A stretch of 64,000 nucleotides of DNA from an uncultured Alistipes sp. (GTDB lineage Bacteria; Bacteroidota; Bacteroidia; Bacteroidales; Rikenellaceae): positions 62,001 through 126,000 of the forward strand of contig NZ_CAJTXD010000001.1 of the NCBI RefSeq assembly GCF_910580175.1. Direction: 5' to 3'. The notes below the pieces were generated by a model. The model was not told the origin of the DNA, did no database searches, and worked only from the letters and a program-made list of their open reading frames with translations. Below are positions 29,736 through 37,098 of this stretch, one piece after another; the first letter of the stretch is position 1; every line of letters begins with the position of its first letter. A program made the position numbers and the translations under genes.

Positions 29736-30482
29736 ATGAAATTACTCGAAGGAAAGGTGGCTGTCGTGACGGGCGCTGCACGCGGTATCGGCAAGGCCAT
29801 CGCGTTGAAGTTCGCCGCCGAGGGCGCCGACGTGGCTTTTACCGATTTGGCGATCGACGAAAACGGCAAGGCTACCGAAGCCGAGTTGGCCGCCCTGGGC
29901 GTCAAGGCCAAGGGCTATGCGTCGAATGCAGCCAATTTTGAGGAGACCCACAAAGTGATCGACGAGATCGTCAAGGATTTCGGCCGCATCGATATTTTGG
30001 TCAACAATGCCGGCATCACGAAGGACGGTCTGATGATGCGCATGTCCGAGGCGCAGTGGGATGCCGTGCTGACAGTAAACCTCAAGTCGGCTTTCAACTT
30101 CATCCATGCCGTGACGCCTGTCATGGCGCGTCAGAAGAGCGGTTCGATCATCAACATGTCGTCGGTGGTCGGCGTCAGCGGCAATGCTGGCCAGTGCAAC
30201 TACTCGGCTTCGAAAGCCGGCATGATCGGTTTGGCCAAGTCGATCGCCAAGGAGATGGGGCCGCGCGGCATCCGAGCCAACGCCATCGCTCCGGGCTTCA
30301 TCATTACCGACATGACCGACAAGTTGCCCGACGAGGTTAAGGAGGGCTGGTATAAGCAGATTCCTCTGCGTCGCGGCGGCACGCCCGAAGATGTTGCCAA
30401 GGTCGCTCTGTTCCTCGCTTCCGATCTTTCGTCGTATGTCAGCGGCCAGGTAATCCACTGCTGCGGCGCGATGAATTGCTAA
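29736..30482 (+). CDS. fabG: 3-oxoacyl-[acyl-carrier-protein] reductase
   Basis: This 248-aa classical short-chain dehydrogenase performs the first reduction of each fatty-acid elongation cycle with NADPH. It has the TGAARGIG cofactor motif (residues 12-19), NNAG (LVNNAGITKDG), catalytic Ser in INMSSVVG, the YSASKAG Tyr/Lys pair, and the FabG-type IRANAIAPGFI...DMTDKLP segment. The ATG at 29736 is chosen over the TTG at 29727. Length and the TDMT segment favour FabG over other SDRs. A candidate structured RNA follows 4 bp after the stop. Confidence 0.92.
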   Translation: MKLLEGKVAVVTGAARGIGKAIALKFAAEGADVAFTDLAIDENGKATEAELAALGVKAKGYASNAANFEETHKVIDEIVKDFGRIDILVNNAGITKDGLMMRMSEAQWDAVLTVNLKSAFNFIHAVTPVMARQKSGSIINMSSVVGVSGNAGQCNYSASKAGMIGLAKSIAKEMGPRGIRANAIAPGFIITDMTDKLPDEVKEGWYKQIPLRRGGTPEDVAKVALFLASDLSSYVSGQVIHCCGAMNC

Positions 30483-30485
30483 GGA

Positions 30486-30627
30486 GCGGTACGAACAGAG
30501 AATCAGACACGGAAAGAAGCCGTTAGGCTTTGATTCGTGCAAAAATGCCTGCCAAGTTTTACTTGAGCAGGTATTTTTGTGCGAAGCGTTTCCCGAAAGG
30601 AATTTCCGTGTCCGATTCTTTGCCGCC
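30486..30627 (+). ncRNA. Candidate structured small RNA (6S-like overall shape)
   Basis: An outer 19-bp helix pairs 30497-30515 with 30603-30621 (one A-C mismatch, one G-U). An inner 19-bp helix pairs 30534-30552 with 30567-30585 with no mismatch and three G-U pairs. It is capped by CAAGT/ACTTG (30553-30557/30561-30565). Between the two helices the left strand holds AAGCC-GTTA-GGCTT (30517-30530) and the right strand holds a TTCC/GGAA hairpin (about 30588-30600). GCGG (30486-30489) may pair with CCGC (30624-30627). The G-U pairs would be A-C mismatches on the other strand, so the RNA is probably read from plus. The outline (closing stem, bubble with side hairpin, terminal stem) recalls 6S RNA, but a fabG 3' element or palindromic repeat is possible. 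Confidence 0.4.
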
Positions 30628-30770
30628 GCGACGACAGCAAACACGGAGCAAAGCGAGGTAATTGCTTGTTGGAGAAAAGCTCCTGGCGAATTTATTCGGG
30701 CGGGTGTTTTTTTATATCCGGCCGTAGATGGTTCGGGGATTTTCGTTTGCAGCATGCCGGCATCGAACCG

Positions 30771-30889
30771 TTAGTTTGCTTTTGCTCTCGCCTTGCACTT
30801 TACCGAAGCTGCACTTCGGTTTAGATCGGCTGCGGCTCGGCCATGCTCAAATAAATTTGGCATTGCTCTCGCCTTGCACTATCTTTCCA
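30771..30889 (+). repeat. Promoter-bearing repeat, copies 2 and 3 (degenerate)
   Basis: Copy 2 keeps TTTGCTTTTGCTCTCGCC (from 30775) but has TTTACCGA where the -7 box should be. Copy 3 keeps the unit head GATCGGCTGCGGCTCGG (from about 30824), a palindrome CAAAT-AA-ATTTG (30848-30859) and TATCTTTC (30880-30887) 20 nt after TTG. Both look like decayed promoters. Confidence 0.7.
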
Positions 30890-30956
30890 GAAGATCGGCT
30901 GCGGCTCGGCAAAATGCAAACAAGTTTGCTTTTGCTCTCGCCTTGCACTATCTTTG
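30890..30956 (+). repeat. Promoter-bearing repeat, copy 4 (intact)
   Basis: It has the same head as copy 3 (GATCGGCTGCGGCTCGGC), then GCAAAC-AA-GTTTGC (30916-30929), CTTTTGCTCTCGCC and TATCTTTG (30949-30956). It is the closest relative of the copy at 5.85 kb. Confidence 0.8.
30926..30956 (+). promoter_or_regulatory. Promoter of the PorV/PorQ-like gene
   Basis: TTG (30926-30928), a 20-nt spacer and TATCTTTG (30949-30956) lie 19 bp before the ATG at 30975. Spacing is identical to the promoter in the repeat at 5.88 kb. Confidence 0.75.
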
Positions 30957-30974
30957 TATCTTCAAAACTTCCGC

Positions 30975-31847
30975 ATGAAACGTTTTTTCCTCCTTTCGAT
31001 CTTTGTCTCGATTTTTGTCCCGGGGCGTGCGCAGGTGGCACTCCTCCCCTCGCCCGATGCCAAGTCGCTCGGCATGGGCGGTTTGAGCATGACGACTCTC
31101 TCCGGGGCGCATGCCATCTACGACAACCCTGCGATGGCGGCTTTTTCTTCTACACCTGCGCAGATCGCTTCTTCTTATTGCGGTGCCGGCGATGCCGATT
31201 ATTATGCCGTTACCGGATATTGGCGTTTCGATAATTTCAACTTGACGCAGATCGGTTGGCGGCAGTTTCTCCGCGAGCGGGGCAACAACGATATGGCTGT
31301 CGATCTGGGTTATTCGCGGCGTATCGGCGACCGGTGGGCCGTCGGCGCCATTACCCGTTATATGCACCTCAAACGTCCGGAGGGTTCGTCCGATGCCCTC
31401 GCAGCCGATTTGAGCGTCGGTTGGATGCTGCCGGTGCGGCTCGGTGCTTTCTCCTCGGTGCGAGCCGGTGCCAAATTGAGTAATTTGGGCGGTTATTTCA
31501 AGAAGCAGGATTATTCGTTGCCCATGAATTTCACGGTCGGTGCTGCGTTGGATACTTATTTGTCCGATGCGCATGAAATTACCGTCGGTGCCGATTTCGG
31601 ATATTGTTTTTCTCCTTCGGCCGCGCGCGGATGCCAGGTCGCCCTGGGCGCCGAGTACAATCTGATGCAGCTCGTTCAGTTCCGGGCCGGGTACCACTAC
31701 GGCGAGCGGCAGGTCGTTCCTTCTTATGCGTCCGTCGGTGCCGGTTTACGGATTTTGCATCTGCGTCTCGACTTCGCCTATCTTTTCGCCGGGAAAGAGA
31801 CTTTCTTGCACAATACTTACAGCATCAGTTTCGGGTTCGATTTTTGA
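30975..31847 (+). CDS. PorV/PorQ-like outer-membrane beta-barrel protein
   Basis: This 290-aa protein has a signal peptide (MKRFFLLSIFVSIFVPGRAQ). The mature N-terminus LLPSPDAKSLGMGGLSMTTL, followed by YDNPAMAAFS, is the pattern of PorV/PorQ-type FadL-fold barrels (the GMGG and NPA motifs). Alternating hydrophobic strands continue to the C-terminus SISFGFDF, which ends in Phe as barrel proteins do. Some relatives are attachment proteins of the type IX secretion system, but no other T9SS gene lies here, so that role is only a possibility. The start at 30975 follows an intact promoter repeat; an upstream in-frame codon at 30954 overlaps the -7 box. Confidence 0.8.
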   Translation: MKRFFLLSIFVSIFVPGRAQVALLPSPDAKSLGMGGLSMTTLSGAHAIYDNPAMAAFSSTPAQIASSYCGAGDADYYAVTGYWRFDNFNLTQIGWRQFLRERGNNDMAVDLGYSRRIGDRWAVGAITRYMHLKRPEGSSDALAADLSVGWMLPVRLGAFSSVRAGAKLSNLGGYFKKQDYSLPMNFTVGAALDTYLSDAHEITVGADFGYCFSPSAARGCQVALGAEYNLMQLVQFRAGYHYGERQVVPSYASVGAGLRILHLRLDFAYLFAGKETFLHNTYSISFGFDF

Positions 31848-31864
31848 CCGGATGCCGGTGCTTC

Positions 31865-31880
31865 CGCCCGACGTCGGGCG
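31865..31880. repeat. 16-bp perfect palindrome
   Basis: CGCCCGACGTCGGGCG reads the same on both strands. It lies between the barrel gene stop and the convergent phosphatase gene, just before the terminator, so it may be part of the termination region. Confidence 0.6.
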
Positions 31881-31899
31881 CTGCGATGTACAGACCTTC

Positions 31900-31932
31900 A
31901 GAGGGACGGATTCATATCCGCCCCTCTTTTTT
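31900..31932 (+). terminator. Terminator of the PorV/PorQ-like gene
   Basis: AGAGGGACGGAT (31900-31911) pairs with ATCCGCCCCTCT (31916-31927), 11 of 12 positions, with a 4-nt loop and a T-run after it. The stem overlaps the last codons of the convergent phosphatase gene. Confidence 0.85.
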
Positions 31933-32400
31933 CAGTGTTTCCAGCAGCCCCGTGCAGCCGTCTTCCAGCATGTCGAGCACCAGTTCGAAGCCTTCGCGTC
32001 CTTCGTAGTAGGGATCGGGTACGTAGCTGCGGTGCGGGTGGCGGCGGCAGAATTCCGTCATGCGGTAAATCCGTTCGGCCAGTTCGCGCGACGGGGCCAG
32101 CCGATGAACGTTTTCGTAGTTCATATCGTCCATCACGATAATCCGGTCGAAGCGTTCGAAATCTTCTTCGCAGAGGGGCCGCGAGCGGTGCGTGAGCGTC
32201 ACTCCCCGGCGGGCTGCGGCTTGGCGCATCCGTGCATCCGGCAGTTCGCCCCGATGTCCTGCATAGGTGCCGGCCGAGTCTATTTCGAGCCGGTCGCCGA
32301 TACCTTCCCTTTCGGCCATATGTCGCATGATCCCCTCGGCAGCCGGCGAACGGCAGATGTTGCCCAGGCAGACGAATAGAATTTTGTATTTATCGGTCAT
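31912..32400 (-). CDS. Low-molecular-weight protein tyrosine phosphatase
   Basis: This 162-aa cytoplasmic enzyme has the P-loop CLGNICRSPAAEG (Cys11, Arg17) near the N-terminus and the general-acid Asp in the C-terminal VPDPYYEGREGF. These two features define the LMW-PTP family, which removes phosphate from tyrosine, for example on capsule-controlling kinases. No kinase or capsule gene lies nearby, so the target is unknown. A TATCTTCG sequence (32422-32429, minus strand) may serve as a -7 box. Confidence 0.93.
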   Translation of the reverse strand: MTDKYKILFVCLGNICRSPAAEGIMRHMAEREGIGDRLEIDSAGTYAGHRGELPDARMRQAAARRGVTLTHRSRPLCEEDFERFDRIIVMDDMNYENVHRLAPSRELAERIYRMTEFCRRHPHRSYVPDPYYEGREGFELVLDMLEDGCTGLLETLKKEGRI

Positions 32401-32558
32401 GGCAATGAAGTTTTCGGAATGCGAAGATACGAAAGGCCGGGAGTAAAAGCAAAACTTGTACGGTTCTTTTCAAGAGCGCCCGGTTTGCTGTGTTGTTCGT
32501 GGATATCGGTTGCCGGATGCTTTCTTTTTTTGGAATGCGAATTGCAGCATTGGGCATC

Positions 32559-32972
32559 ATGATGAAGTTTTTCCGCGAATGTATCGCCCGTTCCGGCAGT
32601 ATGGATTTCGCCGTGCTTTTCATGCGGCTTTTTGCTGGGGGTATGATGTTATTGCATAACATAGGCAAGATTCAGAATTACAACGAAATAATAGGTTCTT
32701 ACCCATCGTTTCTCTTCATCGAGCAGCAGGCGGTTTTCGCCATCGTTACCACGGTCGAAGTTTTGCTTGCGTTGTTGATCGTCGTGGGCTTGTGGGTGCG
32801 TGCGGCTGCTTTCTGGATGGCGGCGGGTATATTGGCCTTGTTGGCATGGAGCGGTTTCGAGGACGGGGAATTAAGGTTCGTGTGGCTCGGAGTTTACCTG
32901 TTTTTGGTCATTTCGGGCGGCGGTACCTATGCTTTCGATCGGACGGATTCCGCTCGGGAAGGAGAAAATTGA
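32559..32972 (+). CDS. DoxX family membrane protein
   Basis: This 137-aa protein has four hydrophobic segments: FAVLFMRLFAGGMMLLHNIG, VFAIVTTVEVLLALLIVVGL, AAFWMAAGILALLAW and VWLGVYLFLVISGGGTYAF. The pattern LFMRLFAGGMMLLHN...KI near the N-terminus and the final GGGxYAFDR fit DoxX. The role of the family is poorly defined; some members couple to thiosulfate or thiol redox. I start at the MMKFF pair (32559); longer in-frame starts from 32490 add no recognised sequence. Confidence 0.78.
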   Translation: MMKFFRECIARSGSMDFAVLFMRLFAGGMMLLHNIGKIQNYNEIIGSYPSFLFIEQQAVFAIVTTVEVLLALLIVVGLWVRAAAFWMAAGILALLAWSGFEDGELRFVWLGVYLFLVISGGGTYAFDRTDSAREGEN

Positions 32973-33026
32973 ACTTTCAGAACAATATTCCGGATTCGGA
33001 TGATCCTTGTTTTCAGGGAAAAATCG

Positions 33027-33034
33027 TACCTTTG
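33027..33034 (+). promoter_or_regulatory. -7 box of the YtfJ-like operon
   Basis: TACCTTTG lies 49 bp before the start at 33084. A TTG at 33007-33009 is 17 nt upstream, a little short for a -33 element. Confidence 0.55.
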
Positions 33035-33083
33035 TTGCCATATCCGCCATGCGTGCCGCATGACGTATGAAAGACAGAAGACC

Positions 33084-33605
33084 ATGAAGATGAGACTTAT
33101 CATGATGCTTGCCGCGGTTTTTTCGCTCCACGCATCGTTCGCTCCGGCCCAGGAATTGCCGCGCAAGGTGCCGAACGTCGAGTTGCTCGATCTCGACGGC
33201 ACGCCTGCTCGGCTTCCGCATTGGGGCGAAAAGAATCTGATGATATTTTACGTTGATCCCGACCGGCATAAGCAGAACGAGGATTTTACGATCGAGTTGG
33301 AGGAAAATCATCGTGCTTCGGGCGACAATCTCTATGGGTTCGGCGTTATGAACCTTGCGGATGCTCCTATGATCCCCAACGGCATGGCCCGCAGCATGGC
33401 CAAGAAGCGCACGGCCAAGAACGGCGCTACCGTCCTGGCCGACCAGGCGCATGTCTTGAGCACAGCCTGGGATTTGGGCGATTGCAACAATCGGTTCGTG
33501 CTGATGTTGGTTTCCAAGGAGGGCGAATTGGTCTTCTTGCGCAAGGGCCTGCTTTCCGAGGCGGACAAGGAGGCTTTCTATAAGACGGTCGATCAGTACC
33601 GATAA
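33084..33605 (+). CDS. YtfJ-like periplasmic thioredoxin-fold protein
   Basis: This 173-aa protein has a signal peptide (MRLIMMLAAVFSLHASFAPAQ). The mature part has a thioredoxin-like layout without a CxxC pair: KNLMIFYVDPDRHKQNED, then MARSMAKKRTAKNGATVLAD and FVLMLVSKEGELVFLRKGLL. This resembles YtfJ/HI0045, whose function is unknown. It is separated by 6 bp from the barrel gene downstream and 4 bp from the transferase after that, so the three probably form one envelope operon. Confidence 0.65.
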   Translation: MKMRLIMMLAAVFSLHASFAPAQELPRKVPNVELLDLDGTPARLPHWGEKNLMIFYVDPDRHKQNEDFTIELEENHRASGDNLYGFGVMNLADAPMIPNGMARSMAKKRTAKNGATVLADQAHVLSTAWDLGDCNNRFVLMLVSKEGELVFLRKGLLSEADKEAFYKTVDQYR

Positions 33606-33611
33606 GTCCGG

Positions 33612-34829
33612 ATGATCCGTAAGGTTGTCGTATTTTTGTTGTTGTCGGGGTGCTGCGTGCAGGGATATGCCGGCACAACGGATCGCGGCGGACTTTCCGA
33701 TACGCTTGCTGCGATGGGCGCCGTCCCCCATGTTGTATCGGCCGATACGGTCGTTGCACCGCGTCCGTCGTTCTTCCGGCGGGTCATCGACTATTTCGGC
33801 AAGTCGACCGTCGACCGCACGTTCGAGAAGAAGATCGACTTCACGTTCGCCGGCGGCCCGAGTTATTCGAAAAGCACCAGCCTGGGGATCGGCTTGCTCG
33901 CCGCAGGGCTTTACCGCGTCGACCGCACCGATTCGCTCACACCCCCTTCCGACATCTCCATCTTCGCCAGCGTCGCCATTTCCGGGTTTTATTCGGTCGG
34001 CGTCGAGGGCAACACCTATTTCTCCCGGGGACGCAGCAAGTTCGACTACAAGGCCGTGTTTTCTTCCGCGCCCCGCGATCTATGGGGCATCGGTTACATG
34101 GCGGGCCGTTACAACAAGGAGGTCGATTACGTGGAGAAGCAATACAAGATCAACACCCGTTACCTGCATCGGATTCTGCCCAACACTTTTCTCGGCGCCA
34201 ACCTCAGCTTCGAGCACACCGACGGCAAGAAGTTCGACGCCATGGGCGAGCAGTACATCGATTTCCAGAAACATAGTTATACCGCGACAGGTGTCGGCCT
34301 CATCGCCGAATACGATTCGCGCGACTTCGTGCCCAATCCGTGGCGCGGCATCTATCTCAGTCTGCAAGGCACCGTTTTCCCCAAAGGACTCGGCAATTGC
34401 GGCTATAACCTCTACCGGGCTACTTTCACGTTCGACGCCTATCGGCGCGTGTGGAAAGATTGCATCCTGGCGTTCGATCTTTACGGCGAATTCAATTCCT
34501 CCCACATGCCGTGGCCTATGTTGGCCCGCATGGGCGGCAGCCAGCGCATGCGCGGGTATTATCAGGGACGTTGTACGGACAATTGCATGCTCTCCGCGCA
34601 GATCGAGTTGCGGCAGCGGATCTGGCGGCGGATCGGTTGCGTGGTCTGGGGCGGCGCAGGCAACATCTTCAGCGAGCGTACCGACGATCGTTTCGATTGG
34701 GCGCATACGTTGCCCAACTACGGCATCGGGTTGCGTTGGGAGTTGAAGAAGCGGGTCAACGTGCGTGTCGACTATGGTTTCGGCCGCAAGACAAGCGGTT
34801 TTTTGCTGAACATAAACGAAGCTTTCTAA
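33612..34829 (+). CDS. Omp85-superfamily surface-antigen barrel without POTRA domains
   Basis: This 405-aa protein has a signal peptide (VVVFLLLSGCCVQGYA). After a short periplasmic stretch the rest is a 16-strand-type barrel. The key sequence is GGSQRMRGYYQGRCTDN, the (V/M)RGY loop motif of the bacterial surface antigen (Omp85/BamA) barrel, and the C-terminal strand ends SGFLLNINEAF. There is no POTRA repeat, unlike BamA or TamA, so it resembles stand-alone patatin-less Omp85 barrels of unknown function. The downstream transferase suggests an envelope role. Confidence 0.75.
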   Translation: MIRKVVVFLLLSGCCVQGYAGTTDRGGLSDTLAAMGAVPHVVSADTVVAPRPSFFRRVIDYFGKSTVDRTFEKKIDFTFAGGPSYSKSTSLGIGLLAAGLYRVDRTDSLTPPSDISIFASVAISGFYSVGVEGNTYFSRGRSKFDYKAVFSSAPRDLWGIGYMAGRYNKEVDYVEKQYKINTRYLHRILPNTFLGANLSFEHTDGKKFDAMGEQYIDFQKHSYTATGVGLIAEYDSRDFVPNPWRGIYLSLQGTVFPKGLGNCGYNLYRATFTFDAYRRVWKDCILAFDLYGEFNSSHMPWPMLARMGGSQRMRGYYQGRCTDNCMLSAQIELRQRIWRRIGCVVWGGAGNIFSERTDDRFDWAHTLPNYGIGLRWELKKRVNVRVDYGFGRKTSGFLLNINEAF

Positions 34830-34833
34830 CGGT

Positions 34834-36543
34834 ATGAGTGCCGATCCGAACATAAGGAAAAAAGTGTGGCGCCATAAGCGCAGTCGTTTCACGACCTTGC
34901 TGACCATCTATTTTTTCGTCGCGTTGATCATCCCCAATTGCGTCCTGGCCAATACGGAGCCTTATTCCCTATGGACGGTCGAGGCGCTGATCCTCATGCC
35001 TTTGGGGTTCTACATGATGTGGAGCGTGTTGTTGCGGCGTTCGGGCGTGATGATCTGGGCAGGATTCCCGTTCATCTTCTTTTGTACGTTCCAGATCGTG
35101 TTGCTTTATCTGTTCGGCAATTCGATCATCGCCACCGACATGTTTACCAACTTGCTTACCACCAATCCGGGCGAGGCCGGCGAGTTGTTGGGCAACATCT
35201 ACCCTGCCGTGGTGCTGGTATTGGCGATTTATTTGCCGTTGTTGTGGTTCGCCGCCCGCGAAATCGGGCATAAGCGTTACATTTCGCGCACGGCCCGCGT
35301 TACCATCGGGTTGACCGGCGCGTCTTTGTTTGTTCTGGGAGCCTTGGCGTTGTGGCCTGCTTACCACGTCAGCGAGCGCAAACACGTATTGCGCGACGAG
35401 ATTTTCCCGGTCAACGTGCTTTATAACATGGGATTGTGCGGTTCCGAGTTCCGCAAGGCCTACCATTTCGACAAGACCTCCGAGCACTTTGCTTATTCGG
35501 CCGTGCGGCCCGATACGCTGCCCGCCCGGGAGATCTACGTATATGTCATCGGCGAGGCGTCCCGGGCGATGAGCTGGCAGTTGTGGGGCTACGACCGCCC
35601 TACCAATCCGCGCCTGTCGCAGGAGCAGGATGTCGTGCTTTTCCGCAACATGCTTACCCAGAGCAACACCACTCATAAGAGCGTGCCGTTGATTCTTTCG
35701 TCCGTCGCTACCGACGAGCACGAGGAACTCTTTCGCCGCAAGGGGTTGCCGGCGCTTTTCAATGAGGTCGGGTTCGAGACCTGGTTCATTTCCAACCAGT
35801 CGCAGCAGGGGGCGATGATCGACCATCTGGCCCACGATGCGCAGCACCTGGTCTATATCCGGTCGCCGCGCCACGACATGCAGTTGTTGGAGGAGATGCA
35901 GAAGACCATCCGAAAAAGCACTTCGCCGCGCTTGTTCTTCATCCTCCATTGCTACGGTTCGCATTTCTGTTACCATCAGCGTTATCCTCGGTCGTTCGCT
36001 CGTTTCTTGCCCGACGACAACGTGGCGATCGCCGAGCAGAACGCCGAAATTTTGCGCAATGCCTACGACAATTCGGTCTTGTATACCGATCATTTCCTTA
36101 CCGAGACTATTTCTTATCTGCGTTCGCTCAGCGGCGTGTCGTCAGCCGTTCTCTATTGCGCCGATCATGGCGAGGATTTGTTGGACGATGAGCGGGGGCG
36201 TTTCCTCCATGCCTCCCCCACGACCACCGTCTACCAGTTGTGGGTCGCTTCGCTGGCTTGGTTCTCCGAGGATTACAAGGCCGCGTTTCCCGGCGTCGCC
36301 GAGATGGCCCGAAGCCATTCCGACGCTCCGGCCAACACCCATGCCTTGTTCCACACTATGGCCCGCATCGCTTCGATCCGCAGTCCTTATATCAAGAGGT
36401 CGGTGTCGTTGGTCGATGCCGAATTCGACCGTTCCGCGCCGCGTTATTATCTGAACGACCACAACGAGGCCGTGCCTTACTTAAGTACCGGATTGTGTTG
36501 GCAGGACAGGGAGTATTTCGAGCGTTGCGGCATCGAATTGTAG
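34834..36543 (+). CDS. Phosphoethanolamine transferase-like membrane sulfatase-fold protein
   Basis: This 569-aa protein has about five N-terminal transmembrane segments (residues 20-180) and a periplasmic alkaline-phosphatase-fold domain. The metal and nucleophile block reads YVIGEASRAMSWQLWGYDRP (Glu241, Ala242, Ser243), followed by TNPRLSQEQDVVLFRNML, YCADHGEDLLDD (Asp, His) and GRFLHASP (His). EptA-type enzymes move phosphoethanolamine to lipid A. The usual Thr directly after Glu is Ala here, and a Ser occupies the next position, where CptA-like enzymes carry Thr. The modified substrate could be lipid A or another envelope glycan. It ends the three-gene operon. Confidence 0.82.
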   Translation: MSADPNIRKKVWRHKRSRFTTLLTIYFFVALIIPNCVLANTEPYSLWTVEALILMPLGFYMMWSVLLRRSGVMIWAGFPFIFFCTFQIVLLYLFGNSIIATDMFTNLLTTNPGEAGELLGNIYPAVVLVLAIYLPLLWFAAREIGHKRYISRTARVTIGLTGASLFVLGALALWPAYHVSERKHVLRDEIFPVNVLYNMGLCGSEFRKAYHFDKTSEHFAYSAVRPDTLPAREIYVYVIGEASRAMSWQLWGYDRPTNPRLSQEQDVVLFRNMLTQSNTTHKSVPLILSSVATDEHEELFRRKGLPALFNEVGFETWFISNQSQQGAMIDHLAHDAQHLVYIRSPRHDMQLLEEMQKTIRKSTSPRLFFILHCYGSHFCYHQRYPRSFARFLPDDNVAIAEQNAEILRNAYDNSVLYTDHFLTETISYLRSLSGVSSAVLYCADHGEDLLDDERGRFLHASPTTTVYQLWVASLAWFSEDYKAAFPGVAEMARSHSDAPANTHALFHTMARIASIRSPYIKRSVSLVDAEFDRSAPRYYLNDHNEAVPYLSTGLCWQDREYFERCGIEL

Positions 36544-36568
36544 TTTCGGACGCGCATCTCCGATAATC

Positions 36569-36590
36569 CGGGCCGAACGCATGCGGCCCG
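36569..36590 (+). terminator. GC-rich hairpin downstream of the transferase gene
   Basis: CGGGCCG (36569-36575) pairs with CGGCCCG (36584-36590) with an 8-nt loop. No T-run follows, so it is more likely an mRNA-stabilising hairpin or a weak terminator. Confidence 0.35.
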
Positions 36591-36725
36591 TGGAGAGCGC
36601 TTGCGTTTCCGGATTTTGCTTGTCGGTTGCAGTTCTTTCCGAGATATGCAGGTCGTTTCTATCCTCATTTATGGGGCCTTGTCTGCAAGCAGTCCCGCCG
36701 CGTTTTGCACAAACCCCAATCAATA

Positions 36726-36753
36726 AAGGCCGTCCCTAAGGACGGCCTTTTTG
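36726..36753 (+). terminator. Bidirectional terminator
   Basis: AAAGGCCGTCC (36726-36736), loop CTAA and GGACGGCCTTT (36741-36751) form a perfect 11-bp stem with A- and T-runs on both sides. It serves the transferase operon and the convergent Hc1-like gene. Confidence 0.92.
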
Positions 36754-36777
36754 GTCGCTTGTCGATGAGAGGGCGAA

Positions 36778-36951
36778 TTATTTCGCAGCCTCTACGGAAA
36801 CCTTGCGGAATTCCTTCATCAGCTTCGAGAGTTCCAGGGCCGATTTGCGGGCGCGCGTACCTGCGGCCTTGTTGCCTTTCTCTACCTGAGCGGTTGCGTT
36901 AGCGGCGAATACCTCGAACTCGGCATTGATTTTTTCTACCAACTGTTTCAT
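36778..36951 (-). CDS. Histone H1-like (Hc1 family) small basic protein
   Basis: This 57-aa protein starts MKQLVEKINAEFEVFAANAT and continues ...KGNKAAGTRARKSALELSKL...MKEFRKVSVEAAK. It matches the short Hc1-like proteins common in Bacteroidota (related to the chlamydial histone H1 homologue). The basic centre (KAAGTRARKS) suggests DNA binding or nucleoid association; this is inferred, not shown. I start at 36951 rather than the in-frame 36984, because the -7 box overlaps the longer form. Confidence 0.85.
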   Translation of the reverse strand: MKQLVEKINAEFEVFAANATAQVEKGNKAAGTRARKSALELSKLMKEFRKVSVEAAK

Positions 36952-36981
36952 GACTAATGGTTTTTGGGTTTGTTTTCTTCG

Positions 36982-36989
36982 CAAAGATA
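36982..36989 (-). promoter_or_regulatory. -7 box of the Hc1-like gene
   Basis: TATCTTTG on the minus strand, 31 bp before the start at 36951, is an exact TAnnTTTG match. No TTG at the usual -33 distance. Confidence 0.55.
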
Positions 36990-37020
36990 TAAAAATTATC
37001 TAAATATCTAATCCCGAAGC

Positions 37021-37062
37021 AAAAAAATAGCGTTTTTCATGTAAAAAAATGCAAGAAAAACG
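37021..37062 (-). terminator. AT-rich terminator of the kinase-barrel operon
   Basis: Read on the minus strand, CGTTTTTC and GAAAAACG (37055-37062 and 37031-37038) form an 8-bp stem, and a run of seven T follows near 37021-37027. It lies 37 bp after the stop of the TonB-type barrel gene. Confidence 0.55.
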
Positions 37063-37098
37063 TTGTTTTTTCTTTCCTCTTCCTCCGAAAAACGCTTT

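Larger units (their letters stand above)
30483..30974. other. 492-bp gap after fabG with RNA-like fold and promoter repeats
   Basis: The left part (30486-30627) folds into a long branched hairpin. The middle part contains small hairpins (GGAGC/GCTCC 30646-30683, CGAAT/ATTCG 30687-30698) and a T7 run at 30707-30713 that could end a transcript. The right part (30771-30956) is three tandem copies of a promoter-bearing repeat. No protein-coding frame here looks real. Confidence 0.6.
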
